Positions 46,011 to 56,130 of a stretch of DNA of 64,000 nucleotides are shown one piece after another (position 1 is the stretch's first letter; every line of letters starts with the position of its first letter). Source of the stretch: Mesotaenium endlicherianum (Eukaryota > Streptophyta > Zygnematophyceae > Zygnematales > Mesotaeniaceae); assembly GCA_009602735.1 (NCBI GenBank), contig WELA01011789.1:68164-132163 (forward strand). Reading direction: 5' to 3'. Position numbers and translations under genes: made by a program. A model generated the notes under the pieces. That model searched no databases and was not told the origin of the DNA. It was given only the letters and a program-made list of their open reading frames with translations.

Positions 46011-46727
46011 TGTAATGAATCAATATGTTGGTAAATATAATATTCATTTAAATATAATAGTTAAGAATTTAGCCTGTTGAACTTTAGTTAATATTCAGTC
46101 TGCTCGACTTGATAAAATTATCAGTTTAATGACTCAGCCGGAAGCAGCAGGCTGAAGTCAACTCAGGTCAGCTTGCTGACACGTTCTTTGACAGCCAGCT
46201 GACTTCCGTACTCGGTAGCAGCGAATTGCCTAGATATGCATCTAAGTGTGGTATGCTAGATGAATGGCCAGATGACATCCTTCGGATGGATGGCGAATCG
46301 GGATGATGGGAGATGGCGGTGGATTTGGTTAACCGAGGTCCTACCAACGTGGTTAACTCTCGGGTAGGCGGTGCTATCGCACTTGCCGTTGGACAGTAAA
46401 CTCATTCCATGTACATATGCTAGGTATTGCTCTCGACTTCAGCATTCGGAAACGAGGCCAACTTCCTTATACAGCTTACTGAGAGAGATCTGAATCCAAG
46501 GCGAGAAGCCGTTGATATGCACTGTCTTCTAGCCTTGCTTATGTAAGAGTTTACTGATTGCATTATTGATGCTAGTTTACTTCCATTTGGCTTGCGAGTA
46601 CTGTCCACTGCTAGTGTGTTGTCTTTTGCTGTTTAAACAATTAACAGAAAATACCATAAAGATTACCTGCTGATATAAAGATCTTCATTAATTGTTGATC
46701 GCCTATTTGGTAAGTCGATTCATTTCA
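46011..46727 (+). repeat. C1 3' LTR
   Basis: Starts TGTAATGAATCAA and ends GATTCATTTCA. The polypurine tract AAGTTGGAGGGAT lies just before it (45998-46010). Confidence 0.95.
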
Positions 46728-47470
46728 CTGGGCAATTGAGCAGCACTGAAAGCAAGTCAAAATAGGCTGCAGGGCAACAAGGCAGCAAGCCAGTCAACCA
46801 AACATATTGGGAAAGCGGCAGAACAGTAGGCTAGCAGGGCAGGGCAGAAGCTGAACACCAGAGCAACAATAGGGCAACAGCAGGGCAGCAGCAAAAAAAA
46901 AGAAAATCAAATGAGGACCAAGTCACCAGAGCAGCACGGCAGCGAGGACGAGATGGGTAAGCAAAGAAGCAACGGGGCGGGCAGGGCAAACAAGGAGGGC
47001 ATTATAGCACCAGCAAGGCATAGCAGGAGGTATAAATGGCAGCAGGGCATGCACGAGAAACAAGTGAGCAGCAGGGCAGGCGGAAAAAAGCAGAAAGAGC
47101 ACAAGAGCAGCAGGGCACCAAATGAGCAGGGCAGGGACCAAACTGAGGGAGAACAGCCAGGCCACAGTGCGGGCAAAGAAGTGCAGCAGGACAGTGAGGA
47201 CAGCATAACAGCCGGGTAGCACAGCAGTAGCGCAGCATGGCATGCAAACATAAATATGGAAGTAGCATAGCAGACAAATAGCTACAGCAGCACAATTGCA
47301 AGCCTAATATAAGCAGCGCACGAGGGGAGCAAAAAATACTAATGAGGACGTAGCATGAGAGTAGCGAGGCATGAAAAAATAGAAGGCCGCAGCAACGCAG
47401 CAAGCCACTGGCCATAAAATCACACGAAGTAAAGTGCACCAAACTATGTGAGGAGGAAGACAAGGTGTAC
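46728..47470. repeat. GCAGGGCA-rich intron sequence
   Basis: Degenerate AGCAGGGCA/GCAACAGG units fill this part of the hAT-like gene's giant intron. Similar sequence lies on the other side of C1 at 31040-31260. Open frames on both strands come from the low complexity. Confidence 0.7.
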
Positions 47471-47726
47471 CTTCATGAGGCGCTCGAGCAAGATGAACGC
47501 GGTCAGTTTCCTTGTTGCGTTGGGCAATTTCAGCTCCACCTGCCCTTCTTCGCGATAGAGGGACAAAGGTTTTTGGTGGTTCCGAATCAACTTCACGCAC
47601 CTCCTGGCTCAATCCACAGTGGCTTGAACCCAGTCAACCTTTACGATGGCTTCCAACATGAGATCTAAGTCATGTGCAGCACAGGCGGTCCATGTGATAC
47701 GAGGATACTTCTCTTCGATGATTTTA
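47471..47726 (-). pseudogene. hAT-like gene: middle exon
   Basis: Encodes IIEEKYPRITWTACAAHDLD, the conserved histidine-containing block of DUF659/hAT proteins, then VDWVQATVD, one TGA, and ARRCVKLIRNHQKPLSLYRE. It ends at a GT donor (AAG/GTACACC) that adjoins the giant intron. Confidence 0.75.
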
Positions 47727-47921
47727 CTTGCCATAGAACAATGAAAAATAGTGTCAATTTGAGATGTCATGGGCAAATTAAATATGCAGCACGTCAAAGA
47801 GCCATGAATATGAGTACAGAAGCAACAACCTCAGCTGGTGACAAAGAAGAGACCAGCAGCAACAGTGCAAACGTTACTTAGCGAGAAACAAGCAAAAAAT
47901 TGATGACGACACTACAAATAC

Positions 47922-48125
47922 CTGCATTCTTGCATGCTCTTGCTGAATCAGAGCAGATCAGTAGAACATGCTCCACGCCAATCTCCGCCAAGACTTCCTC
48001 AAAGCAATTTGCAATGAATTTTTCGCTCTTGAATTTGCCTTCACAGTTCACAGCTTTCACCATTTTCTCTCCCATCGAAGTAACCACGATGAAGTTGATG
48101 ATTGGATGCTTTGTGATGTCGCCCC
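47922..48125 (-). pseudogene. hAT-like gene: DUF659 exon
   Basis: It follows an acceptor GGTTGCAG at 48126-48133. The exon encodes INFIVVTSMGEKMVKAVNCE, then FIANCFEEVLAEIGVEHVLL and CSDSARACKNAG, the first catalytic-type block of DUF659 proteins (usually VVTDNA). It ends at a GCAG/GTATTTG donor. Confidence 0.75.
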
Positions 48126-48824
48126 TGCAACCATAGAAGCATGTAGTTCAAGGAAGCAAAGCACATAGCAGCACGAGAAGAGATTAGCATTTGCAAGTAA
48201 GAGGCTTAAACACAATTTATAGCAGCTTAGCGGCGGGCCAGGTGTGCAGCAAGAAAACAAGGAAGCAGGGCAGCTAACAAGGTTAAAACAAGTTAACAAA
48301 CAGAGGTCAGCAGCAGGTCAGCTGAGCAGGTGGCGAGCATTGCAGCATGGCAGCACAGCAGGATTGAGCACAGAAGCAAGGCTATTGAGCAGGCCCGCTT
48401 AGCAACAGTGCTGCAGAAAAGCAAAAAAGTATAGCAAGCATTTTAAGGAAAAAAAACTCAGCATAGTAGCACGCTAATTGAGCACCACGGCGGCGAGCAG
48501 CAGGAGATCGTAACAAGGTAAATGACAAAATTAATGAGCAAAATCAACAGACCAACTCAGCTGAAGACCAGCTGCTATAGCAAATAAGATTTGCAACATT
48601 TATAAAAAATACATCAGGGAATCAGGCCAGCAGGGCAACAACCAGCAGAGTCCGAGAGCATCAGCATTCCAGCCATATACAATATAACATACAAATATAT
48701 AAACAGCATACAAACATACAAAGAAGGCAACATTCCAGCCTTGAGGAAAAAAATACAAACATACTAAGTTTACGTACAGCAGCATTCTAGCCATTGAAAA
48801 AAGAATAAGGAACCAGACCAGCAG
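48126..48824. other. AGCAG-rich non-coding stretch upstream of the DUF659 exon
   Basis: Continues the AGCAGG-type low-complexity style of 46728-47470. No exon is recognised. Confidence 0.5.
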
Positions 48825-49431
48825 ACCACCTAGGGCACCAGTCATGTCAACGAAAACGGTCAAATGATGTGACCATTTTGACCGAATGCTCGAAATTGCG
48901 CCGTGTGGCGATTCCGAGACTTTCAACAAATCGCGACGGATCGTAACGAGTCGTTTTGCACCGAAGCACGTATTCGCGTCCTTTAGAATAGACGTGATTG
49001 TTCGTAGTCACGTCTTTGAAGATTTTCAATAGACGTGACTTTTCGCGGTCGTGTCTTCAAACATTTTCGATGGACGTGACCGTTCGTCGCGCGCACATTC
49101 TTTCGTCCTGACCAAGTAGTCGTAATCACTACTTCGCCAATCGGTTAGGTGTGATCGTCTCAAACGAGAGGTCGCGGGTTTGAATCCGCATGGATGCAAA
49201 GTAAGTTTGCATAATTGTTCCGTTTGAGTTTTACGACATCGTTCGATTTAACGACTTGTCGTTAATCCGAAATCAGTGATTGTGCATTTTCCGAAATAAT
49301 GTCAACCTGATAATGTAATCAATACACAATTAATTATATTATCATCTTATAATTAATCAAAGTACTTAATAAATAACTATGTCGTACTATTGCGAAGTAG
49401 TCGAATTACTTTCTGACGCTTTTTGCGCTTG
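48825..49431 (-). repeat. F-type LTR fragment
   Basis: About 590 bases matching the middle of the LTR at 50503-51512, from ACCACCTAGGGCACC to GACGCTTTTTGC. Both LTR ends are absent. Contains a tRNA-like module (A-box-like 49135-49150, B-box-like 49176-49187). Confidence 0.85.
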
Positions 49432-49432
49432 C

Positions 49433-49541
49433 CTTTCTCAGGAGATATGAGGCGGGAAGAGCTGCAAGGTGTACCTTCTTCACAGTCTTCTTCTTCATTG
49501 GAATAAGCAGATAGGGTGTCTACGAAGTCTTCTTGTGACAT
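49433..49541 (-). CDS. possible N-terminal exon of the hAT-like gene
   Basis: From ATG at 49541 the minus strand reads MSQEDFVDTLSAYSNEEEDC and ends in a basic KGKRKK run that could be a nuclear localisation signal. The composition is protein-like, and it lies upstream on the right strand. It runs directly into the F-type LTR fragment at 48825-49431, which may have disrupted it. The link to the hAT-like gene is by position only. Confidence 0.3.
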
Positions 49542-50502
49542 GGCTAATTAAAAATTGGAAAAACAGGTACATGCTAAGAGACAAAAGAAGCGTCTAGAAA
49601 TGTGTAAGTAGAAGAAGGTGCAGACCGAGCTGTATGGTCACAATCTAAAATTACGCTCATCAGATGCCAAAACCGACGAAAAACATCCTGATACAGAGTC
49701 ACCCTACTCTGTGGGTACCCATTGGACGAGCAAAGATAACTTGGCAAGCGTTCTGCGATGATTGGTTACTTCTCTTCAAACCTACACAAAAAGGGAGTCT
49801 GATAAGAGAGCGTCAACAGAGTGAGAGCGGGAACGTGCAAATGAAGGCTGCTAGTTGCCAGCACCTTTCCCGTTGTAGCCACAGATTTTTGGTGTCCAAA
49901 TGTTGGATCCTTACAGAAGTGAAACAGCCGGCAAGAAGAGAGACGTGTGTTGTCATAAGCCGGCTTGTTGCTTAGCAGTTTGCCACGACACAAAGTCGTG
50001 ACATTAGGTACGTGCAAGTAGGTGACTAGATCGATCGTGTTCCAAAAACGAAAACTATTTTCTTACCTGTCTTCGGTGTCAGAGTCACACGTATGTGCAC
50101 ACTTTTGTAGCACTATCCGGTTTAATTGACCGACACTCCCGTATTCGGCCAAGTTGAGGCGTATAATTGTCGACCTCGCGTACCGAACGTACGAACAGTA
50201 CGTTCACACGTGTACGTCGTATCCGGATTTTAAAACTAGGTTGAATGGTGAAGTGCAGGAAGACCAGAAATTGGTCAACCACAATCAGCCTGCCACCGAT
50301 GAACGTGCAAAAGGTGATCGACCAGGTTGATTCCCCACATGCAGGGTTGCACCAACTAGTCGACCATGGCTGAAGCCCACATGCAAGGAAGACCACCGAC
50401 ACATCGACCAGGTTTGTGACACACGTGTTGGAAAGCCGCACACTACCCTGGTCTCGACACCGCTAGGCACAATAATATGCTTGCATGCAATAGCGTCTCG
50501 GT
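49542..50502. other. unassigned stretch left of the F 3' LTR
   Basis: No recognisable gene. GACCA/TGGTC-rich imperfect repeats (CGACCAGG, GACCACCGA) lie at 50270-50420. Confidence 0.5.
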
Positions 50503-51512
50503 TGTAACGTTTCCGCAAAACATTCTAATTTCTGAGAATCTTTTCCTCGGTATTCAAGGAAAGTCTTAAAATAATGAAAGGATAATATCTCTAAGTCGCT
50601 ATTTACACTAAGTGCTCGAGAACGAGAGAGAGAGAGGTAGCGCGTAGCTATAGAATCAGTGCTTGTGAGAGTTGCACTCACAATGACTCTCGCGGGTATT
50701 TATACACGTTCAACGGAGGCACGTGAGTGCTTCGAGTTACCACCTAACGCACCGGTCATGTCAACGAAAACGGTCAAATGGATGTGACCATTTTGACCGA
50801 ATGCTCGAAATCGCGCCGTGTGGCGGTTCCAAGACTTTTGACGAATTGCGACGAATCGTAACGAGTTGTTTTGCGCCGAAGCGCGTAGTTGTATCCTTTT
50901 GAATAGACGTGATCGTTTGCAGTCCCGTCTTTGAAGATTTTCAATAGACGTGACTTTTTGCGGTCGTGTCTTCGAACATTTTTGATAGACGTGACCGTTC
51001 GTCGCGCACATTCTTTCGTTATGACCAAGTAGTCGTAATAACTACTTCCCCAATCGGTTAAGTGTGATCTTCTCAAACGAGAGGTCCGGGTTCGAATCCG
51101 CATGGATGCAAATTAACTTTGCATAATCGTTCCGTTTGAGTTTAACAACATCGTTCGATTTAACGACTTGTCGTTCATCCAAAATCAGTGATTGTGCATT
51201 ATCCGAAATAATGTCAATCTGATAATGTAATCAATACACAATTGATTATATCATCAATTCATAATTAATCAAAGTACTTAATAAATAATTATATGGTACT
51301 ATTGCAAAGTAGTCGAATTACTTTACGACGCTTTTTGCAATAGGATCTTGGTCGATTCGTTGGTCAACCAGGAATTAGTTGGCACACGAGTGTGGCGATT
51401 AATTGATCATGATGCAATCATTTATCAAATAATATATTGATAAATAGCGTAACGCATTTTAGATTATTGGGAAAACGTCCTAAATACGCCTAAAATAGCT
51501 CGAATTGTTACA
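50503..51512 (-). repeat. element F 3' LTR
   Basis: 1010 bases from TGTAACGTTTCC to GAATTGTTACA, with inverted TGTAAC/GTTACA ends. The minus-strand polypurine tract GGGGGGAGGAG (51513-51523) follows. It carries a tRNA-like module with a perfect Pol III B box GGTTCGAATCC at 51089-51099. Confidence 0.88.
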
Positions 51513-51624
51513 CTCCTCCCCCCTTAAAAGAACTTAAAGTCCTCGTTAAGCCTCGTCTTTTAAGTCAGATGTGTCAATACTGATCGTAATCAGCAAAAAA
51601 CATTGGGTGCAAATCTGTGCATCA

Positions 51625-53107
51625 TCAAAGGGACGGAAAAGAGCGTTTAGTTGGCCACGTCTCTTTTGCGTTACTTCTTTGGTGTACAAAGAGCGTCTGG
51701 TAGCACACTTGCCTTAGCGTAGAGCCTTTGAGCATTAGCCCATCGTAACCAACACTGTTGAACCAGGTCCTTGCAATTAAGAAGGATTTCATCCTGAGGT
51801 TTGTACGAGTTCCAAGTGGAATCGTAATCAAGCCATTTGATCAAAAGCTCCACTCGTGGAGGCTTATGTCGGGTATAGCGGTGTCCTAAGACCTCCTCTA
51901 CATCCCAAGCCTTATCATCATATGCGAGTTCCAACTCTGGTTCCTGTGGCTGGTAGCGGCCATCAGATCAAAACAGCTTGAGTAAAATGACATGGAACAC
52001 AGGATGCGTTCGCTCCATGGATTTAGGCAAATCCAGTCGGTATGCAACAGGTCCAACCTTTGCAAAAACGATAAAAGAGCCTACCCAGCAAGGCAGAAGC
52101 TTTTGCTCTCCTGGGTGCTTGAGCTGCAGGTACTTCATTGCCAACCAAAAAGCTCAACTCGGTCCTATGCGTATCAGCAAACTTCTTCCGCCGATCTCGA
52201 GCGGCGGCTAGAGCCAGCTTTGCTCGTTTGTGCACCTCTTGAAGAGAGTGGACAAAGAGGCAAGCACAATTGGTACTCTCATGGTTGACATCCCCGCCTG
52301 AACGGAAACGACGGAAGTCAAGGGTGTGTGCGGATGTCTTCTATAATTAAGGAAAAACTGAGTTTCCTTAACACTTTTTTGATAAGCATTATTTACTGCA
52401 AACTCTGCAACTGAAAGGAGGGTGTCCCAGTTGTCTTGGCGAGGATTCACATAATGCCTAAGAAACTGTTGCAAAACGCGATTTATTCGTTTTGTTTGAA
52501 TATTGGTCTAAGGATGGAAGCTAGCTGACATCTTAAGGGTCGTGCCAAAATGCGAGCAAACTTCCTGCCAGAAGTGGCTCGTAAATCGACTGTCACGATC
52601 GCTTATGATCTCTTTCGACATCCCATGTAACTTGAACACGTGATCAATGAAGAGACGCGCGGTCTCCTTTGCGTCAAGTGATGGTTTAGTGGCCACAAAG
52701 AGCACCATCTTAGTGAAACGGTCCACAATCATTATCACCCCATTGTGTCCTGTATCGGTGGTAGGCAATTCCACGACGAAGTCAAGGCTTATGCTTTCCC
52801 AAGGAGCACCTCCAAGTTCCAACGGTTGCAACTTCCCAACGGGCAACGTATTGCTCGGCTTATGCCTTTAACATGTTGCGCAGTTGACAATGTACTCGGC
52901 AACATCAACTTTGAGGGACGGCCAAATGTACCCTCTGCGCAAAGTGCGTGTGGTTTTGGCAATCCCATGGTGACCAGAGTAAGGAAAGTCATGTGCTTCC
53001 CGTAGTAGCACATATCTTACTTGGCCTTCTAGGACAGCAATGCGCCCACTGTGCCACCAAAAACCGTCCTCAAATGAATAGTCTGAAAGTCCTTTCCTTT
53101 TGTCCAT
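51625..53107 (-). pseudogene. element F: integrase and chromodomain (3' half of a Gypsy element)
   Basis: Minus-strand fossil pol. The zinc finger part is LLREAHDFPYSGHHGIAKT with NCATC (about 52870-53040). The core is SLDFVVELPTTDTGHNG, then ISDRDSRFTSHFWQEV (52510-52846). The tail lies at 52023-52474. The chromodomain WDVEEVLGHRYTRH, then LLIKWLDYDSTWNSY, is at 51690-51910. The 5' half is missing beyond 53107. Broken in several places. The 3' LTR follows at 50503-51512. Confidence 0.88.
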
Positions 53108-53181
53108 ACTATTTATCGTTACGGCTACATCGTGTAGAGATGCAATCCAACAAACGTCGCCATAACCTCACGTAACATATT

Positions 53182-53530
53182 ATGCACTATACTCTTATGT
53201 GCTACTATGTTCAAAAGCCAAAGGGGAAGAAGCGTAGGCAACGTAGAGTGTATAAGTTGGCACGCTGTCTTGAATGGTTTGATAGCTTTGTGATGGACAT
53301 GTGGGACGACATACAATGGAAAAGATGTATTAGGGTATTTAAAGATCACTTCCATGAGTTGGTAGATCTTGTCCATCCTTATGCTGTCAAGGGTAAAACA
53401 AATTTTGTTAAGGTTTCTATTAGTACTGAAGGGAAGTTGCTACCACTCTTTTGAGGTTAGCTGAGGGTTGTTCACACTACGTGATAAGCAAACTGTTGGG
53501 CATTGAAGAGGCAACATGTTGTATAGCAAT
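53182..53530 (+). pseudogene. PIF/Harbinger-like transposase, N-terminal fragment
   Basis: A basic N-terminus (KPKGKKRRQRRVYKLARCLE) is followed by VFKDHFHELVDLVHPYAVKG. After one frame shift near 53450 comes LRLAEGCSHYVISKLLGIEE, which resembles the helix-turn-helix region before the DDE domain of Harbinger transposases (LRxLAxGxSYxxVSxxFGV). The fragment is cut by the LTR at 53531, and its catalytic domain is absent. The assignment rests on this motif pattern only. Confidence 0.4.
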
Positions 53531-54664
53531 TGTCGTGCATTAAGAGATTGGGTGCGCACTGTCGGCATAAGCAACACACAATAGACAAGCAGGCTTTGCT
53601 GCAATAAAGTCTATAATACAAATGGCTTTATAGCCAAAAGGGAGTCAAGCGTCAAATGTTTTAATTAAGGGAAGTGTACTCTCCAGAGTGAGCACCTCAA
53701 AACTGTAATCTGGTAGAAAAACAACTAATGAAGTATGGCCCAAAAGATCACTGGAAGCACATCATGATCTTCAGAGTAGTCCTATGGCAAGGGCTTAAGC
53801 TGTGACTTTGCTCACCACTTGTGAAGTTCTTCAAGTGACTGGAAGCCTGGAGGGCTTGCTCCTCACAAGAGAGTAACTTAGTGGTCCTGAAAACACAAGA
53901 GATAAAAGTGCAAACTTTACTGATAATCTCTGTTACTTACACCTAACATAATGGACTTCTAAAAGATGTCTCTTCTAGGGACATCTCTAGTATTTATACT
54001 CCTGGAAATCCGGCGGGGTATGCGGCGGATCCAATGCATGTAGTCATTCTAGGAGGCTCTCCTATGTCCACTAATGTGTACAAGGCATGTACTAGCACTC
54101 CTATAGACTAAGCATAACTCAAACCAATCAAAGCAAGGTGCGTAGGATATGCTACGTGTCCCTCATTGGCCGAGCTTACCTTGGGTGATTCTACCTAGAT
54201 AGCGCCTCAAAAGTGGATCTGAAAGTTGAGGAAGCTTCCTCTAGGAGTAGGTGATGCAGTCACCAAGTTATAGCCTCAATGATGCACATATACTATGGAA
54301 ATGCAAAGCTTATGTAGGCTAAGGGGCTCGCGGATTTGTGCGCACAAGCTAGGGGTTTTAGGGGGTCACGAATAGGCAAGAATGTGCACATTGAAACACA
54401 AATTGCCCTTTGGTGAGGATCCGCTAGGGGCCGGTAGGTGACGCGGACTAGATCGCTCATATCTCGCTCGATACTTGACCAAATGACGCGAACCCGGTGC
54501 CATTCGGAAGGTGACTCGACGCGCTACACTTTGGTGACTTGGAAATTGAGAAAAGGTCAACGTATGGATGCATAAAGTCTATGCAAGTCGGCCTTCCTAG
54601 GTTGATGGTTCACACATGTGGAGCTCGGTTTCGTGCGAAAACCTCGACTCAATAAATCATGACA
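53531..54664 (-). repeat. LTR I, complete-looking
   Basis: On the minus strand it runs from TGTCATGATTT to AATGCACGACA, with a TATA box (GAGTATAAATAC) near 53990-54000. Its last 136 bases (53531-53666) are repeated at 54667-54802. No internal region remains. Confidence 0.6.
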
Positions 54665-54666
54665 GC

Positions 54667-54802
54667 TGTCGTGCATTATAAGATCGGGTGCGCACTGTCA
54701 ACATAAGCAACACACAATAGACAAGCAGGCTTTGCTGCAATGAAGTCTATAATACAAATGGCTTTATAGCCAAAAGGGAGTCAAGCGTCAAATGTTTTAA
54801 TT
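54667..54802 (-). repeat. LTR I end fragment in head-to-tail junction
   Basis: 136 bases nearly identical to 53531-53666, separated from the full LTR by two bases (GC). It ends at a C8 run at 54803-54810, where base composition jumps to GC-rich. Confidence 0.8.
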
Positions 54803-54861
54803 CCCCCCCCAGCTCTCAGCCTCTAGCTGATGAGCTGCGTACGCTGCCTAAGGCTAGCTCA

Positions 54862-55000
54862 GTGCAGTCTTCGCAGAACCAGTCGTCAGCGGGCACGCGG
54901 CCAGCGGCGGGTCGAGGCAGCCAATGTGGAAGCCGAGGTTGCAGCTGTCGCGGAGCAGCATCTTGGCCTCCTGGCCAGTGCTGTGACAAATCTGGCACGC
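54862..55000 (-). pseudogene. E: PHD-type zinc finger at the integrase C-terminus
   Basis: The minus strand shows CQICHSTG near 54980-55000, then GFHIGCLDPPLA, then DDWFCEDC near 54862-54885. The Cys pairs, the His-x2-Cys-Leu-x-Pro-Pro-Leu block and the final Trp-x-Cys-x2-Cys are PHD signatures. PHD fingers read histone H3 tail marks. Here the finger sits where chromoviruses carry a chromodomain, right after the integrase tail (FFAGDFVYLRRQT). A targeting role is inferred. Part of a broken element. Confidence 0.7.
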
Positions 55001-55059
55001 CCAGTCCTTGGGCGGCCGCGCGTCGCGGGGACGGACCTGTAAGTGAAGGTTAGGAAGGT

Positions 55060-56130
55060 GGCACGGCCCACAGTTCTTCGTGTGGTCCTTGTGAAGACGG
55101 CCATCTGCGCCTTCCAGCTCCAGGACTCCTGACGCCAAGGCACGCTTGACGCGCAGGATGACCGGCGAGCTGCTGGTGTCGAGGGTGTTCCTCGTCTGGC
55201 GTCGCAGGTACACGAAGTCACCTGCGAAAAACTGCAACATCCGCGGATGATAGGCTCCTCCACGAGTCATGGCTTACCTCAGTGTGTCGCGATGCTGTGC
55301 GATGCTGAGGTTATCCATGGCCATGGGCATCAGGCGCCAAAAGAGCTGAGCACGTTGCCCAATAAGAGCACTCCATGTCTCGGGACTGTCCAAGTCCAAG
55401 ACGTTTTCGGCCACAGTCCTGGCTGCTGCTGGCAGGATGGGCTGTCGGCCGTACAGAAGAAAGTAGGGAGAGTGCGAGGCCAGGGAGGCCTGCTTACTGA
55501 ACCTGTACCCCATTGCCAGCCAAGGGAGGGCGTCGTCCCAGTGGGTACGGTCGTGGGCAAGGCAGTACTTCCGCAACCCTAGCTTGACGGTCTGCACCAT
55601 GCGCTTGGCGAGGCCGTCATCCTGAGGGCGATCGCGGGAGGTGGTGCGGTGGTCGATCATAGAGCGCTCCAGCAGCTTCTGAAAGCTGCCCTGGAACTCC
55701 TTGCCCAGGTCGGTAGCACCTCAGCGCAGCCGCCAAAACGGCTAAGGACCTGATTGAGGAAGGCCTGAGCAATTCCCTCACTGGCCTTGCTGGGCAAGGG
55801 CACGAGCTCGTTCCACTTGGACATGTGCTCAATCATCACCAAGACGTAGAGGTTGCCCTGGCGAGACTTGGGCAGCTCCCCAGCCAAGTCAAGCGACCAC
55901 CTGTAGAACAGCCCCTGAATACGAAGGGGGCTGCCCCTGAATACGAAGGGGGCTGAGGGCAACGGTGCGCGCTGTGAAGCTCAAGCGCACACGGTCGCAG
56001 AGAGTGCAACTGCTGACGACAGTGGCGACGACCTTAGTCATGCCGTGCCACTAGTACTTGGCCTGAAGAAGACTGAGGGTGCGCTTGACACCGAAGTGCC
56101 CGAGGGACTCGTGCACTCGGCGCACCAGCT
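55060..56130 (-). pseudogene. E: integrase
   Basis: The zinc finger part VHESLGHFGVKRTLSLLQ lies near 56070-56120. The core has WSLDLAGELPKSRQGNLYVL (about 55860-55910). The following helix region has LRKYCLAHDRTHWDDALPWL and YFLLYGRQPILPA. The tail FFAGDFVYLRRQ lies near 55200. Broken in several places. Confidence 0.82.

Larger units (their letters stand above)
31261..46727 (+). mobile_element. Gypsy family C element C1, holding element D
   Basis: A full-length family C element on the plus strand in an intron of the hAT-like gene. Without D it is about 8.8 kb. Parts in order: LTR, PBS, gag (split by D), protease, pol, extra ORF, PPT, LTR. Edge bases TAGGG and CTGGG match at three of five positions, a worn or doubtful duplication. 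LTR identity is about 95% by eye. Broken in roughly ten places. Confidence 0.95.
30211..48125 (-). pseudogene. hAT/DUF659-type transposase gene with a giant intron
   Basis: A hAT-superfamily transposase-like gene, either a DNA transposon relic or a decayed domesticated copy. Exons on the minus strand are 47922-48125 and 47471-47726 (DUF659) and 30211-31013 (C-terminal and dimerisation domain). The donor AAG/GTACACC at 47470 and acceptor GTAGCAG/GTGGAAG at 31013 join in phase 0, giving LLERLMK then VEEGLKC. The intron is 16.5 kb, of which 15.5 kb is element C1; without C1 it would be about 1 kb. Two defects are visible: an in-frame TGA at 47609-47611, and an extra GT step in a GTGTGTG run near 30796-30803. 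The junction of the first two exons is not resolved. No terminal inverted repeats are recognised. Confidence 0.75.

Noticed and set aside
31256-46732. Clean target duplication for C1
   Set aside because: Edges read TAGGG and CTGGG, matching at only three of five bases.
46911-47463. Overlapping open frames on both strands
   Set aside because: Low-complexity GCAGGGCA repeats give open frames in several phases at once; no domain is recognisable.
49130-49190. True tRNA genes at the tRNA-like modules
   Set aside because: No acceptor-stem pairing or clear anticodon stem is visible; only A- and B-box-like parts are kept.
54803-54810. C8 run as the polypurine tract of element E
   Set aside because: The next bases on the minus strand are AATTAAAAC, not a TG LTR start, and the same sequence occurs inside LTR I at 53666; a similar C run also lies at 58166.
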